A stretch of 64,000 nucleotides of DNA. Origin: Cerioporus squamosus. Its lineage: Eukaryota > Basidiomycota > Agaricomycetes > Polyporales > Polyporaceae. The position numbers were made by a program, and so were the translations under genes. The DNA lies in the NCBI GenBank assembly GCA_022592435.1, contig JABYQS010000066.1, forward strand, positions 1-64,000, given 5' to 3'. The notes under the pieces are model-generated. The model had not been told where the DNA came from and ran no database searches. It was given only the letters and a program-made list of their open reading frames with translations. This document shows positions 36,813 to 47,618 of this stretch, piece by piece (positions within the stretch are counted from its first letter, which is position 1; the number at the start of each line of letters is the position of its first letter).

Positions 36813-36908
36813 GGGCCTGGCCGGGAATTGAACCCGGGACCTCCTCCAAATCACGCTACCGACGGTGCGGCACCCTAAGAAGGAATCATACTACTAGACC
36901 ACCAGGCC
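36813..36908 (-). tRNA. tRNA-Pro (anticodon AGG) with 24-nt intron
   Basis: The minus strand folds as a complete tRNA. The acceptor stem GGCCTGG pairs perfectly with CCAGGCC, followed by discriminator C at 36813. The T arm is CCGGG-TTCAATT-CCCGG. The anticodon stem CCTTC pairs with GGAGG and its loop reads TTAGGG...T, anticodon AGG at 36874-36876. A 24-nt intron (36849-36872) sits at the canonical position between bases 37 and 38. The mature tRNA is 72 nt before CCA addition. AGG (read as IGG after editing) decodes CCU, CCC and CCA proline codons. Confidence 0.95.
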
Positions 36909-37037
36909 ACGAGATACAATTACTTGTGTGGAATATATCGACACGCGAATTGCCTTGGACGCGTCACTCGTGAGCTTACGCGTCGGACGCGCGCCCTCAC
37001 AAGCGTGAGGCTCGCTGCTATCTCACCTACTGCCACA

Positions 37038-38711
37038 ATGTCCACACCACAAGCCTCGACGTCCGCGCATACCATAGATCAGCGCAGGAAAGATGCTCTC
37101 AAAGGTTACAGAGAGGTGTGTATCGCCTGCTACTGTCAAGCGCGCGACTCTAGACTCACTGTGTGGTACAGAAAATGCGACAACACGAGAACAGCAGCCA
37201 GAATCTCAAGAACCGTATGTCGCGCACGTCAAGTGTGCTCTGTGTCGCTACTGACGCATTGTCGGTTCTGCAGTCAGGTTCTCGCTGAAGGACCTCGAGA
37301 AGGACTTTGAGAAGACGGAAGACGACATCAAGGCCGTGCAGTCTGTTGGGCAGATTATTGGAGAGGTCATGAAGCAGCTGGACGATGAGAGATGTGCGTA
37401 TTCGCGCCCCTCCTCTCCCTGGTCATGAGCGTGCTGAACCCGAGACTCCTTGCGGCAGTCATCGTGAAGGCGTCCTCGGGGCCCCGTTACGTCGTTTCCT
37501 ACCGACCGACCTTGCCAGTGGCGAAGCTCAAGATGGGCACGCGTGTCAGCCTGGACATGACCACCCTCACCATCATGCGCATCCTGCCACGAGAAGTCGA
37601 CCCGATGGTGTACAAGATGAGCTTGGAGGATCCCGGAGGAGCGACCTTCGCAGGTATCGGTGGTCTTGGCGAGCAGGTCCGGGAGCTGCGCGAGGTGCGT
37701 ATACCGCAGTTGCATCCCAGTGCGAGACTGAGTCTCTCCGCTTAGGTCATCGAGCTCCCACTCCTGAACCCGGAGCTGTTCGTGCGGGTGGGCATCAAGC
37801 CGCCAAAGGGCGTCCTGCTGTACGGACCCCCGGGAACGGGCAAGACGCTGCTCGCGCGTGCAGTTGCCGCGACGCTCAACACGAACTTCCTCAAGGTCGT
37901 CTCGAGCGCGATCGTCGACAAGTACATCGGCGAGTCCGCGCGTGTCGTCCGCGAGATGTTCGGCTACGCGCGCGAGCACGAGCCGTGCGTCATCTTCATG
38001 GACGAGATCGACGCCATTGGTGGCCGGCGGTTCTCCGAGGGTACGAGTGCGGACCGAGAGATTCAGCGGACGCTCATGGAGGTACGTTCGTTCAACCTGC
38101 CCCAAACCTGCGCCGGGCTCACCGTTACTCTGTGATATGCGTAGCTGCTGAACCAGATGGACGGCTTCGACTCCCTCGGGAGGACAAAGCTCATCATGGC
38201 CACGAACCGACCTGATACCCTTGACCCTGCGCTCCTCCGACCCGGCCGTCTCGACAGGAAGATCGAGATCCCGCTGCCCAACGAGCAGGCACGACTGGAG
38301 ATCCTCAAGATCCACTCACAACCGGTGAACAAGAGCGGCGAGATCGACTACGAGGCCATCGTCAAGGTGCGTCTCATCACTACCTGCCTCGTGAGAGTCC
38401 CAGAGGATGCTCATGCTCGATCTTGCAGCTGTCCGACGGCTTCAACGGCGCTGATCTTCGCAACGTCGTGACCGAGGCAGGCATGTTCGCCATTCGTGAC
38501 GACCGGTACGTGGGCCCGGGTATATCTTTGCGTACACATGTCACTGAGACATGACTGTGTAGAGAATACATCATCCAGGAAGACCTCACGAAGGCGGCAC
38601 GGAAAGTCGGCGAGGCGAAGAAGCACGAGAGTGAGTGACTGTCTTCCATGTCTCCCGGTATCATGGTCCTGACGGAGCCTACCCATAGCGAAACTGGAGT
38701 ACTCTGCATAG
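37038..38711 (+). CDS. RPT4: 26S proteasome regulatory ATPase subunit Rpt4 (PSMC6)
   Basis: Nine exons: 37038-37115, 37172-37214, 37274-37393, 37459-37694, 37746-38081, 38145-38366, 38429-38505, 38563-38630 and 38689-38711; 400 residues. An N-terminal coiled coil ([20 protein letters not shown]) leads into an OB-type segment and an AAA+ domain. The Walker A motif GPPGTGKT is at 186-193 and the Walker B motif DEID at about 245-248; [20 protein letters not shown] carries sensor and arginine-finger residues. Overall it matches eukaryotic Rpt4 closely ([29 protein letters not shown]). Rpt4 is one of six ATPases in the 19S base ring that unfold ubiquitinated substrates. The end LEYSA lacks an HbYX tail, as usual for Rpt4. 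Confidence 0.97.
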
Positions 38712-39583
38712 GGCGGATAGATCTTCTCGGTTGTGTTCTGTATCATACCTTACGCTGTGTAACACGGACTTCATTGCATTCCCCTTCCAGCTTGATTAGA
38801 GTCATTCGGTCCGCGTGCGATCTTTTGTGTTTCACCCTGGGTTGCGATGAATTCAATGCAATTACGAGGCAAGTAACCAAGCAGTAACCAACTCGCAGTA
38901 AACACTACTAGCACAAGGTGGTAACACTCTGCTTACTGGGTTTGCCATAGGGTTAGGGTCAGGAGGGCGGAGGAGCAAAAAAGAGAGGGGCCTGCCCAGC
39001 CCGAGGGCCGAAGCAGGACAGGGAAATATTGAGACGGTGCACGAGCCGAAGCCCGTACAAACCGCGAGGTCCCCCTGAGGACAAGGTCGCCGTGCTATGA
39101 GAGGCCCCCACGGCCCACGGACCCTGGTACGTGAAGGGGCCCGTGCCATCAAGGTAAGTATGAGTTGCAGCGGTGTGCGGGAGGGGGTTATATACTGGAG
39201 GCGGGGTGCGCACGGACCAGGGGGCTTTAGGGTGGGTTGATGGGCTGATGCATGTCCAGGAGGGGCGGGCACAAGGCGGGCAAGCGAGGGCAAGCGGCGG
39301 GACTGATGCGCCTGAGCGCTTGCTCGCGGTGCACATCGTTTATTGCCCACCATGACTCAAGGTTCTCTACATATTCGAACACTCCAGCTTCGGCAGAGCG
39401 AAGTACGTGAATGCGCAACCTACCGTCTCGATGAACTGACGGACTCGAGGACTATGGTCTTGAACGAACACTGCAATCACTGGGCTTCTGACTACTGCTC
39501 GTACTTATCCTCGAACCAAGCCTCGGTCTCGTACACACTGGGCTACTATACACGTTTGCTTGTCGAACTGGTCCTAGCTGGCA
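38712..39583. other. Intergenic, Rpt4 to HAD gene (3' ends face each other)
   Basis: About 870 bp between convergent genes. Open frames here are proline/arginine-rich by composition and do not look coding. A short GGGTTAGGGT at about 38950 is not a telomere array. Confidence 0.5.
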
Positions 39584-40545
39584 TCATGAGGTCGCCTTCT
39601 CAACTGCGTCCGCCATGTCTCCCAGCGTAGGGAAGACGAACAGCGCCTCGTCGCCCTTCGCATCCACCGGTCGACAGATCGCATTTGGCCTGTCTATCCA
39701 AGCCGTCGCGATGCCCCTGCCCCGCGCGGGGATGATGTCGTGCGTCATGCTCTGCGCCGTCATGAGCACCTCGTCCTGCGCGATCCCGAACTCGTCCTTC
39801 AGGTGCTCAAGCGCATACGTGAGCATCTCCGGCGCAGGCTTGTACGCGCCCGCGTCCTGCGCCGTGTACACCGCGTCGAAGGCGAACCCGCCGGGGCCCT
39901 CCATGAGCTTGCGCGTCTTCGCGATCGAGACGCGGTCGACGTTCGAGAGGATGACGAGCTTGAAGCGCCGCGAGAGCGACTTGAGCGCGGCGGGCGTGTC
40001 GGGGAACGGCGGCCACGTCCCGACGCTCTGCGCGAACGCCTCCGCGGGGCTCGGGGACTGGTCGAGCGTCGCGGTGGACGGGCCCACGGGCGCAGGGACC
40101 ATCTCCTCCGTGCCGCTGCTGGTGTGCGCGGAGGACACGACGGAGGTTACGGTCGAGGCGTCGTCGCGGAGCGCGTCTGGGGGCGTCGGCTTGTTCTGGA
40201 GGCGCGCCTGGAGGGTGGTGTAGACCTTGGCGAGGAGGTCCGAGTAGAGCATGGTGGGGTGCCGCGCCTGGAGGTCGCGCTCGACGGCGAGGAAGGCTTC
40301 GATGACCGCCCGTCTGTCCGACGGCTTCCCGCTCGCCTCGAAGAGCGGGCGCAGGCCGGTGTAGATGCCCGTCTCCCAGTCCTGGATTTGCAAAGATCGC
40401 AGCGCGATAGAAGCAGGATGATCAGTTTGTGAGTTCCAGAGTACTGTCATTGGACGGACTCTCGACGTACTATGAGGGTGCCGTAGCAATCGAAGACCAG
40501 GGTCTTGTACTTGGCGAATGAACGTTCATTGGTAGTTGGGGACAT
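39584..40545 (-). CDS. HAD-superfamily hydrolase, (S)-2-haloacid dehalogenase type
   Basis: Two exons, 40471-40545 and 39584-40381 (intron GTACGT...CCAG), giving 290 residues. All HAD motifs are present: motif I FDCYGT with nucleophile Asp19, motif II LSN with Ser171, Lys206 in YKPAPEM, and the acidic motif SMTHDIIPARG (His239-Asp240). The pattern matches type II haloacid dehalogenases, cytosolic enzymes that hydrolyse C-halogen bonds in 2-haloacids via an Asp ester, although many fungal members have unknown substrates. Residues 90-145, between cap and core, form a Ser/Thr/Pro/Ala-rich insertion that is unusual for the family. The gene is divergent from the aminotransferase 857 bp away. Confidence 0.9.
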
Positions 40546-41402
40546 GGTGGTGGGTATAGTGAACGAGTGAGAGGAAGTACGTACGTACACTGGTGCACCT
40601 GCGTCGAAGACGTCATACGCCCGAGTTATGTAACAGTTCTGGCTTTCCCCAACCTCTTGTAGTTGTACTTGTTGTACAGTCGCGACAACATATCGAAACA
40701 TACAGATCTCACTTGCAGTCGTCAACGTCAAGTCCCCGGAGGTACGAGGATCTGAGTGGGCCGGCATGGGGATTCGGAAGTCAGGATGCGAACCACGCAG
40801 CAAGGAAACACCTCGAGCGCGTCAAGTGCACCTGGCTCCCTATCGCACTGCCCACGGTGACGATGACCATTGACCCCGTGTTCGACCATCGTGTCCGTTC
40901 ATCATGCCGGCAGTCAGCCTAGACGACATATTGCGTGACTGAGACCCGGGCGGGAGGGCTCATATAGATATGCTCAAGGAGACAGAGCTCAGGTGAGTCA
41001 TTCTGCCACTGCTCTTCTTCAGCTCTTCTTTCCCCCCTCCTCGCTCCTACACGACGTATACTGGTCCTCTGCGCCGTGCCATTGTTTCTATGTGAGCACC
41101 GTTCCGAGATGTCGTCCGGGATTCGCACTGGCGAAGTGCGGCAGACGCGTCCTGCTACAGGGCGAGACTTGCGCGCATTTCACGCGTCACGCATACATAC
41201 ATTGCTCGCGAATGTGCAGCACTACCGTTTCTACCATTCCGCTGTGAACTTGGCCCAACCATCCCCTGACCTGTGTGCGGACCTACTGACGGCACTCCGC
41301 AGCGTTCCGCCCAGCTCGCGTGGCCCTGATCGACAACTCTGACTCGCATTCGTCCAGCTCCGAGGCTTGCGCTCAACCAGATACCACTACCTATCTCCCA
41401 GC
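40546..41402. promoter_or_regulatory. Divergent promoter region, HAD hydrolase / aminotransferase
   Basis: 857 bp between two start codons on opposite strands; both promoters lie here. CTCATATAGATA at about 40959-40970 is AT-rich and could be TATA-like, but it is far from either start. No gene is seen. Confidence 0.45.
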
Positions 41403-43116
41403 ATGTCCTCCTCGACCACGAACGGTGACGCGAAGTACGGCGCGCAGCCGACCGCCATCCTTCATCGGACACCATGGCGCCCACCCGTCGCGTCTTCCGC
41501 GGAGGGTATATACATCACGCTCGAGGACGGAACGAAGCTCATCGATGCAGTGGGAGGTGCAGCGGTCTCGTGCATTGGCAACGGACACCCTGCAGTGAAG
41601 CAGGCGATAAAAGCTCAGGTCGACAAGGTTTCCTGTACGTCCTGGTCATCCACGATCCTGCCTCCTATGTATGTACTGATGGGGAGATGGTAGATGTGTA
41701 CAACATGCAGCTCTCCAACGAGCCTGCAGAGGAACTTGCACATAACCTGATCGCGTCCAGCAAGGGCGCGTTTGATCTGGTTGGATTCGTATCTGGTGGT
41801 ACGTACAGATCGAATTCTGCTCAGCATCACGGCGTAACGCGCACACATCTCAGGATCCGAGGCCATGGAGGGCGTCCTCAAGACTGCGCGTCAGTATTTC
41901 TACGAGACTGGCCAACCGCAGCGCCGTCACTTCATCGCGCGACAGCTCTCGTTCCACGGCAACACGCTCGCGACCCTTGGCCTCGCGTACCACCCGACGC
42001 GTCGCGCGCCCTATGCGCCGCTCCTCGATACGCAGACCTTCCACCATGTCTCTCCCGCGTATGCTGCCCGCTTCAAGGCCAAGGACGAGACCGAGGAGCA
42101 GTACGTCGAGAGGCTGCGCAAGGAACTCGAGGACAAGTTCCTCGAGCTTGGCCCAGATACCATCATTGGGTGTACGTGACAGCCTGTTCGGTGACTATAT
42201 GCGTGCCGTCATGCTGAACGATCTGCGTCTTCCTCGCAGTTGTCGCTGAGACTGTTGTCGGTGCGACCACCGGTGTCGTCGCGGCGCCCAAGGGCTACTT
42301 CAAGGCCATGAAGTCCGTATGCGACAAGTACGGCGCCCTCTTCATCCTCGATGAGGTCATGAGCGGCATGGGCCGTAAGTATCCCCCCTGCTCTCCGTCA
42401 TAAACACTCCACTGACGTGCACTTGGTAGGTATGGGCACGCTCCATGCCTGGGAGAGCTTCGGAGACGGCGTCTCCCCGGACCTGCAGGCGGTCGCGAAG
42501 GGCCTCGGCGGCGGGTGAGTGCCATCCAACCCCTGCCGACATGCCTGCGCTTTCTGACCCCGAGCCCCCTCGCGCCAGGTACGCCTCCATCGGCGCAGTC
42601 CTCATCTCGAAGCGCGTCGCCGACGGACTCCGAGACGCATCCGGGTTCTGGAAGCACGGGCACACGTACCAGGCGCACCCCATCGCGTGCGCAGCCGCAC
42701 TCGCCGTGCAGAAGGTCATCGCGGACGAGAAGCTGCTCGAGAACGTCGCGGTGCAGGGCCCGCGCATCGGGTCGCAGCTTCGGGCGCGCCTCACCGGCCC
42801 GAACGCGCGCGCGGCGCCGTTCGTGTGGGACGTGCGCGGGGGCGGCGCGTGGTGGGCGGTCGAGTTCGACTTTGAAAACGAGCGGGCGAGGGCGAAGGGG
42901 TACGAGGGCAAGACGTTCGGGTTTGACGTGCAGGCGAAGGCGCTGGAGAACGGGGCGGTCATCATGGGCTTCACGGGCGGGTCGAGCCTGGATGGGCTGA
43001 AGGGCAGCCATTGTATGCTCTCGCCGGCGTACAATGTCACTGCTGAGGAGGTGGACAAGATCGTGGACATCTTTGTGAAGAGCATTGAGCAGGTGTTGGC
43101 GGAGAACGGGCTGTAG
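41403..43116 (+). CDS. Class-III PLP-dependent aminotransferase
   Basis: Six exons: 41403-41634, 41694-41798, 41854-42171, 42240-42374, 42430-42514 and 42579-43116; 470 residues without interruption. The fold-type I, class-III features are clear: VSGGSEAMEGVLKTAR (cofactor phosphate region), ILDEVMSGMGR with Asp256 contacting the pyridine nitrogen, and DLQAVAKGLGGGYASIGAVL with Lys287 as the Schiff-base lysine. HTYQAHPIACAAAL and a C-terminal domain follow. The family transfers omega- or alpha-amino groups to oxo acids (4-aminobutyrate, ornithine, diaminobutyrate and related substrates); the exact substrate cannot be assigned. The start is the first ATG in frame and begins MSSSTTNGDAKYG. Confidence 0.92.
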
Positions 43117-43411
43117 GGGGCTGGGCGGATGCGTGCGTGATCTAGCGAAAGAAGTCTTGCTTGTTGTATGTACAACATCTGTAGACGTTCAGACTACACT
43201 AGAGAAGTAAATTCCCTTGGCTTCAGTTGTGATGATCGGTCCTTTTGCTCGCAACTATTGAGCAACAGAGCACTCGAGTGGCTACCGTACTACTTGAGAG
43301 TCCTGTCCTCCGAACTTTATCCCGCACCATGGCATGTGCAGTCGATGCGCAGCAGAAGCAACAAACATGCATTGGGCAACAATACACCACACCCCGACAT
43401 ATATCCATCCC

Positions 43412-44267
43412 TCAAGGAGCGGTGCCTGCAAATTCGAACGTCGGGTCAGCCTTCAGCCCACTGCGCATCGAACCAAGCTTGGGAGGGGCGGACAGACCTT
43501 GGTTGCCGCACCCGGTCGACGGCCAGTTCCCCGCAGATTCGCCCTTGATGCATGCGCCGTTCCAGAGCGCGCCGCCGTCGGAGCCCGACCACTGGCTGCA
43601 GGACACCTCGGTGTACGTGCCCGTCAGCGCGCCGTGGCCCGAGGGGAAGAACACGCCCGAGCCGCCGGTGTCCTCGCAGATGTCGAAGCTGTGTGCAATG
43701 CAGAACAAAGACACCGTCAGCATCATCGAGGCCAGAACCATACACTGATACAGCAACACAAACTGGACAGGGGCGCCGTGCTGGTTGGTCGGGTTGCTCT
43801 GCGTCTGGCCGCACCACTCCTGGTTGCCCTGCACGGGGCAGAGGTCGGTGACCTTGACGACGATGGACTGGCCGAATGGCCCCGAGTACGAGGGCGAGTA
43901 CGGGTCCTTGTTGCCCGTCAGCGCGAAGCAGCGGCCGCAGGCGTCGCCGGGGCCCAGGCCGGGCCCGGAGCCGAAGGCGAGCTGGCTGATGGCTGCGGTG
44001 TATCCGTGTCCGGCGATGCCGCACGCTGGAGGGAGGGCGCGGCGAGTCAGCGATTGCGCTTTGCAGACGAACAGACACAGGACACAGCGACACGGGAAGG
44101 TGAGGGTGGCGGCTCACCTGGCTGGGAGCACCCGAGTAGTGCGTGAAGGATGCGGAGCCCGACGGGTTCTGGACGTAGCCTCCGGTCGCGCGTTTCTCGG
44201 GGACAGAGACACAGCTCGCTATGGTCGCGACAGCGACAAACTGTAGGAAGAAGAGGAGCTTGTTCAG
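43412..44267 (-). pseudogene. GH45 (subfamily C) endoglucanase, apparently damaged
   Basis: The minus strand encodes a protein very like basidiomycete GH45 subfamily C endoglucanases: GDACGRCFALTGNKDPYSP, VVKVTDLCPVQGNQEWCGQ, FDICEDTGGSGVFFPSGHG and EVSCSQWSGSDGGALWNGAC. The family is secreted and cleaves beta-1,4-glucan. A signal-like stretch KLLFFLQFVAVATIA and a Lys-Arg processing site precede the mature start ATGGY. Two problems appear. There is no ATG between a TATA box (44327-44334) and the signal peptide; only CTG at 44265-44267 is in frame. And exon 1 (ending HYSG, 44128-44133) is one base out of phase with the conserved CSQPACG across intron 1. The second intron (donor GTTTGT) splices cleanly into HFDICED. 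The gene is either a recent pseudogene or carries sequence errors. Confidence 0.78.
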
Positions 44268-44326
44268 GCAGTCAGTGGTTGAGACTACTCGCAGCAGAGA
44301 GCTGAGGAGTATGCGAGTGTGCCACT

Positions 44327-44334
44327 CTTATATA
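44327..44334 (-). promoter_or_regulatory. TATA box of the GH45 gene
   Basis: Minus-strand TATATAAG, about 60 bp upstream of the signal-peptide coding start, at the expected place for a core promoter. Confidence 0.6.
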
Positions 44335-45359
44335 CGTCCGCATGCGTGAGAGCAGGGTAGGGGCCCGAGGAGCGTCGCGCGGTCTGGACGTAAGACCTGC
44401 CAGCTGGTTGGCGAGTACCGAAGAGCGACGGCCGGGGCGGGTCAGAATTTTCGCCGACCGGGGGAGGAGCGCATCATTGTCGGAGGCTGAGGGTGCTGCT
44501 CAGACTTGCAAGTTGCAGGCGGGGACGAGATGCTGTGTCATGGGGTCGGAGCGAAGTTGAAGCTATTGACAAGTACGGTCGTGACCTATGACTAGCGTGA
44601 ACCCTGGAGTGGTCGGTCGTCTGTGTCTTGCAAGACGTGAGGCGGCGGGTCAGCGCGATGTTCAAGTTGTTCCTACAGACTTAAACATGGAAAAATGCGC
44701 TGCAACTGCATTCCTATGTTCTCGGTGAGTATATGGGCGTTCCAATGAGTGTGCTGTTGGAGTACTTATTGATGTGAATTATGCGAGCGTGCGGGAGATG
44801 CTTGAAGAGATGATGACGGTGGTCGAGATCATCGCCTCCTCCTCCTCCTCCTCCTCCAACTTTCCAGTTGGCAATGGGCGCTTATACACCGAACCTCTCC
44901 TCCTGCCATCGCGACGTGATAAGTATCAAGGTCTTCCGTCTTTGCGGATTACCGACGCAACCATACTCACAGGTATTCGGCCGCATCTCCGTGCTTCAGT
45001 ATGGCAGCGCGTTCAGGACGAACGTGATCGTCTCGGTGGCATCTGCTTCCTTGATGAATCCGTGGCTTCTCTGCTGCGCGATGGTACATACTTCACCTTC
45101 TTCCACTCTGAGTACACTTGCGAATGACAGTAGCAGCTTGTACGCTAATGGGAGCTCCATTGACTGGTTGACCAGCGACGACTGAGGTCCCGATGGACAG
45201 CAGGGGGGTTACTGTGGTGACAATGTCGCCGACTCTCCAGGGCGTCGGTTGCCTCTGATAGACTCGGTCACTCTCCGTGGTGAGTAAAACGCTACGTACT
45301 GCACCCACGCTAGTGAGTAGTGACCGACAGAGCGCCTAAGGCGTATATAGGGTCGGAAA
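44335..45359. other. Intergenic, GH45 promoter to DUF6533 F
   Basis: 1 kb with no supported gene. A (CCT)n microsatellite lies at about 44835-44857. Open frames over 44774-45185 are partly produced by that repeat and show no recognisable motif. Confidence 0.5.
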
Positions 45360-46134
45360 GTGTCTCCGCATGGCTACCCAACCCATCATGGCGATGTCAT
45401 ACCAATAAGTGAGCACATTCACATACTACCTGACTGGATAATATTCACACCTTTTTTTGCTAGCCTTCGTCGCCTGGGATTATATACTGACCTTGGATCG
45501 CGAGATGGATCTCTTCTGGTCTGGCCGTCGGACGAGTGCATCTATCCTCTATCTCGCAAATCGGTACTTCGCCAGGGCTGTTATACATGACCGAGGCGCT
45601 ATATCAACACTCTGCCCGTCCTATCCCAGCATATTGCTCGTACTCAACGCTGTCGACCTCGGGTTATCTCTCATGGCTGTAAGTGCTTCGAGTCCTCAGC
45701 TCGCATGAAATGGTAGCTTTGACAGACTGCAGAAATTCAGCAAGTACGACCTTGACAACACTAGCCTGACAGTCTTCGCTGCCCCGTAAGTCGCGATATA
45801 TTGTACTTGCCACTCATGCAACTACGCTGATGCTCCTTTTAGGATAACCGCGGTTCTAGTATCGCACTTTCTCCTCGACCTTCAGGGAGCAAATAGGCGG
45901 CAGATGAAGCTGGGCACAGAGGACGCGGTTCAGTTGTCCTCGGTCGTGCAAGACGATGAAGACCGCCCGCTATCTTTCGCTGAAGAGGTCTCGTCGTTCG
46001 GGTCAATAGTCTTGACGTCGGAGGATGCTACAGAGGAACTCGCCGCAAGTACGGAACCCGACCGACCTGAGGACGCGCCCGTCGCGGGTCATGCGACGGA
46101 CGAAGCACCCGACTCGCCTCTGACAGACGGCTAA
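45360..46134 (+). pseudogene. DUF6533 membrane protein (copy F), internally deleted
   Basis: The DUF6533 hallmark is present (FVAWDYILTLDREMDLFW, then ILYLANRYFARAV), spliced from an upstream exon ending DVIPI at GTGAGC. The frame then runs directly into SILLVLNAVDLGLSLMAV, which in copies C and D lies four exons later. Helices 3-5, including the WA...RAYAL and AD.LL segments, are missing. After two short introns the C-terminal exon reads AVLVSHFLLDLQGANRRQMK and ends at 46134. Tail motifs (KLGTED, SFGSIV) match copy C best. With about 150 codons gone it can hardly form the normal bundle. The start codon is uncertain. Confidence 0.7.
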
Positions 46135-46867
46135 GGCAAGACGCAACATGATGCTCTGGGGACGTCATCTCGCGAGACAGGCCATGAAACCTGTCTCGTT
46201 TCGCGGAATGGAGGCTTTGGCGGCACTCCGCCTACCTCCGGCGAGTCATAGCACCCTCCCGCACATGGTAGGGGATGGGAAATTGATGCTTCGAATCGCA
46301 GGTGAGCACCTCACTGCTGCGATGCTGCGCTGGTATCTTGTGAGCTGACGATCGTCACGGTCGATGCTGCGCCTACATACTCAACTGACAGGACCGTGCG
46401 ACGACGCCCAGGAAGAACGTCTGCGCTCGAACCCCTCGGAGCCGGTTACGCAGCTCTCTAGACCAAGCCGGCGCAGCGTACTGGTAGGTCGGATATGTCG
46501 CTGTGCACCAGAGCGACTGACTCGGAGACTCGGATGCACGTTGGCCGAGTTTCAACTCGTTGTTGTTATATAGTACTGAGTTGGCGGTTAGCGGCGTCTT
46601 CGAGCATTAATGTCTGTAATCAGGAATCAGTATGCTTGCCAGCATCCCAAGGACTCGAGTACATGGCGGTAGCATGTCCGTTGAGTCAAATTAGACTCTT
46701 CGAGTCGAGCAGAACATTAGCATTACGGGCCACAGGTCGCCGACCTCGCCGGCGCTAATGGTCGCCGACCGGCGTCTCAGGATCGGCGACGGGCGACTAA
46801 AATCTGACAGTCAATTTTTGCCGCCAGCGTCTATTTAACCCAGCCGGGCCAATATTAATATTAACTA

Positions 46868-47043
46868 CAGTAGAATCTCTACTAAGGAATACGCTGGTAA
46901 GGAATAACCGCGATAAGGAATAGGGCTCGGGCCCCTCCCAGATGGGCGCTTACACGCCAAATCGACCTACAGTAGGGAATAATTCCACTAAGGAATGATG
47001 ATTTGGGGTCTCCCGAGCGTATTCCTTATTAGCGATTCGACTG
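46868..47043. mobile_element. pogo-like MITE, TA target site
   Basis: The 176-bp segment begins CAGTAGAATCTCTACTAAGG and ends CCTTATTAGCGATTCGACTG, flanked by TA on each side (46866-46867 and 47044-47045). Termini starting CAGT(A/C)GAA..CTCT..TAA are characteristic of pogo-family elements. Interior repeats of AAGGAATA face both ways. It is non-coding and the TIRs are diverged. Confidence 0.75.
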
Positions 47044-47250
47044 TAGTACCAACTTATCTCGCACCCTTCGAACAGACCGGAGTCGACCGGTACCGGTACT
47101 TACTCACCCAGTAGCCATCCAACCGGTCAGCCCGGTCAACTCTCAGTACTCAGTCTGCGCATGCATGAACAGGACCTTTCATACCTACTAAGTATCTCGC
47201 TCCCGCCCACTGGCACATACATAGCTCCATCTCTGCACGCCCGGCCGGTT

Positions 47251-47618
47251 ACCAGTCACCGGTTACCGGTCACCGGTCACCGGTCACCTCCAAAGCAGCC
47301 GGCTGGCGGCAGACACACCGGTCGGTGGTCGAAATATTGCGCTGCACAGGCTGCTATGGCCCTGGCAGAATACATAGACTTAGACCTTCCTGTTACTTAC
47401 TTATGCCTTAGGCACTGGTATAATTATCAAGTATTAATCGTCTCGGCCAGTACAACCCCCTGTACCTGCACGCTAGGATGACCGTCAACTGTCTCGGCCA
47501 GTCGACCGCCTTGCACCTGCCGGCCATAGCAGCCTGTGCAGCGCAATATTTCGACCACCGACCGGTGTGTCTGCCGCCAGCCGGCTGCTTTGGAGGTGAC
47601 CGGTAACCGGTGACTGGT
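47251..47618. repeat. Inverted repeat, about 100-bp arms
   Basis: 47251-47360 and 47522-47618 are reverse complements apart from an expanded CCGGT(T/C)A motif in the left arm. They share TCGAAATATTGCGCTGCACA, reversed in the second arm. The 160-bp spacer shows no gene. It could be the subterminal part of the surrounding transposon remnant. Confidence 0.75.

Noticed and set aside
36077..36849. Possible additional DUF6533 gene on the minus strand
   Set aside because: One hydrophobic stretch but none of the family motifs.
38945..38965. GGGTTAGGGT as a telomere repeat
   Set aside because: Only about one and a half units; not an array.
38862..39353. 163-codon minus-strand frame
   Set aside because: Pro/Arg/Ser-rich, GC-driven, lies between two convergent genes and has no family resemblance.
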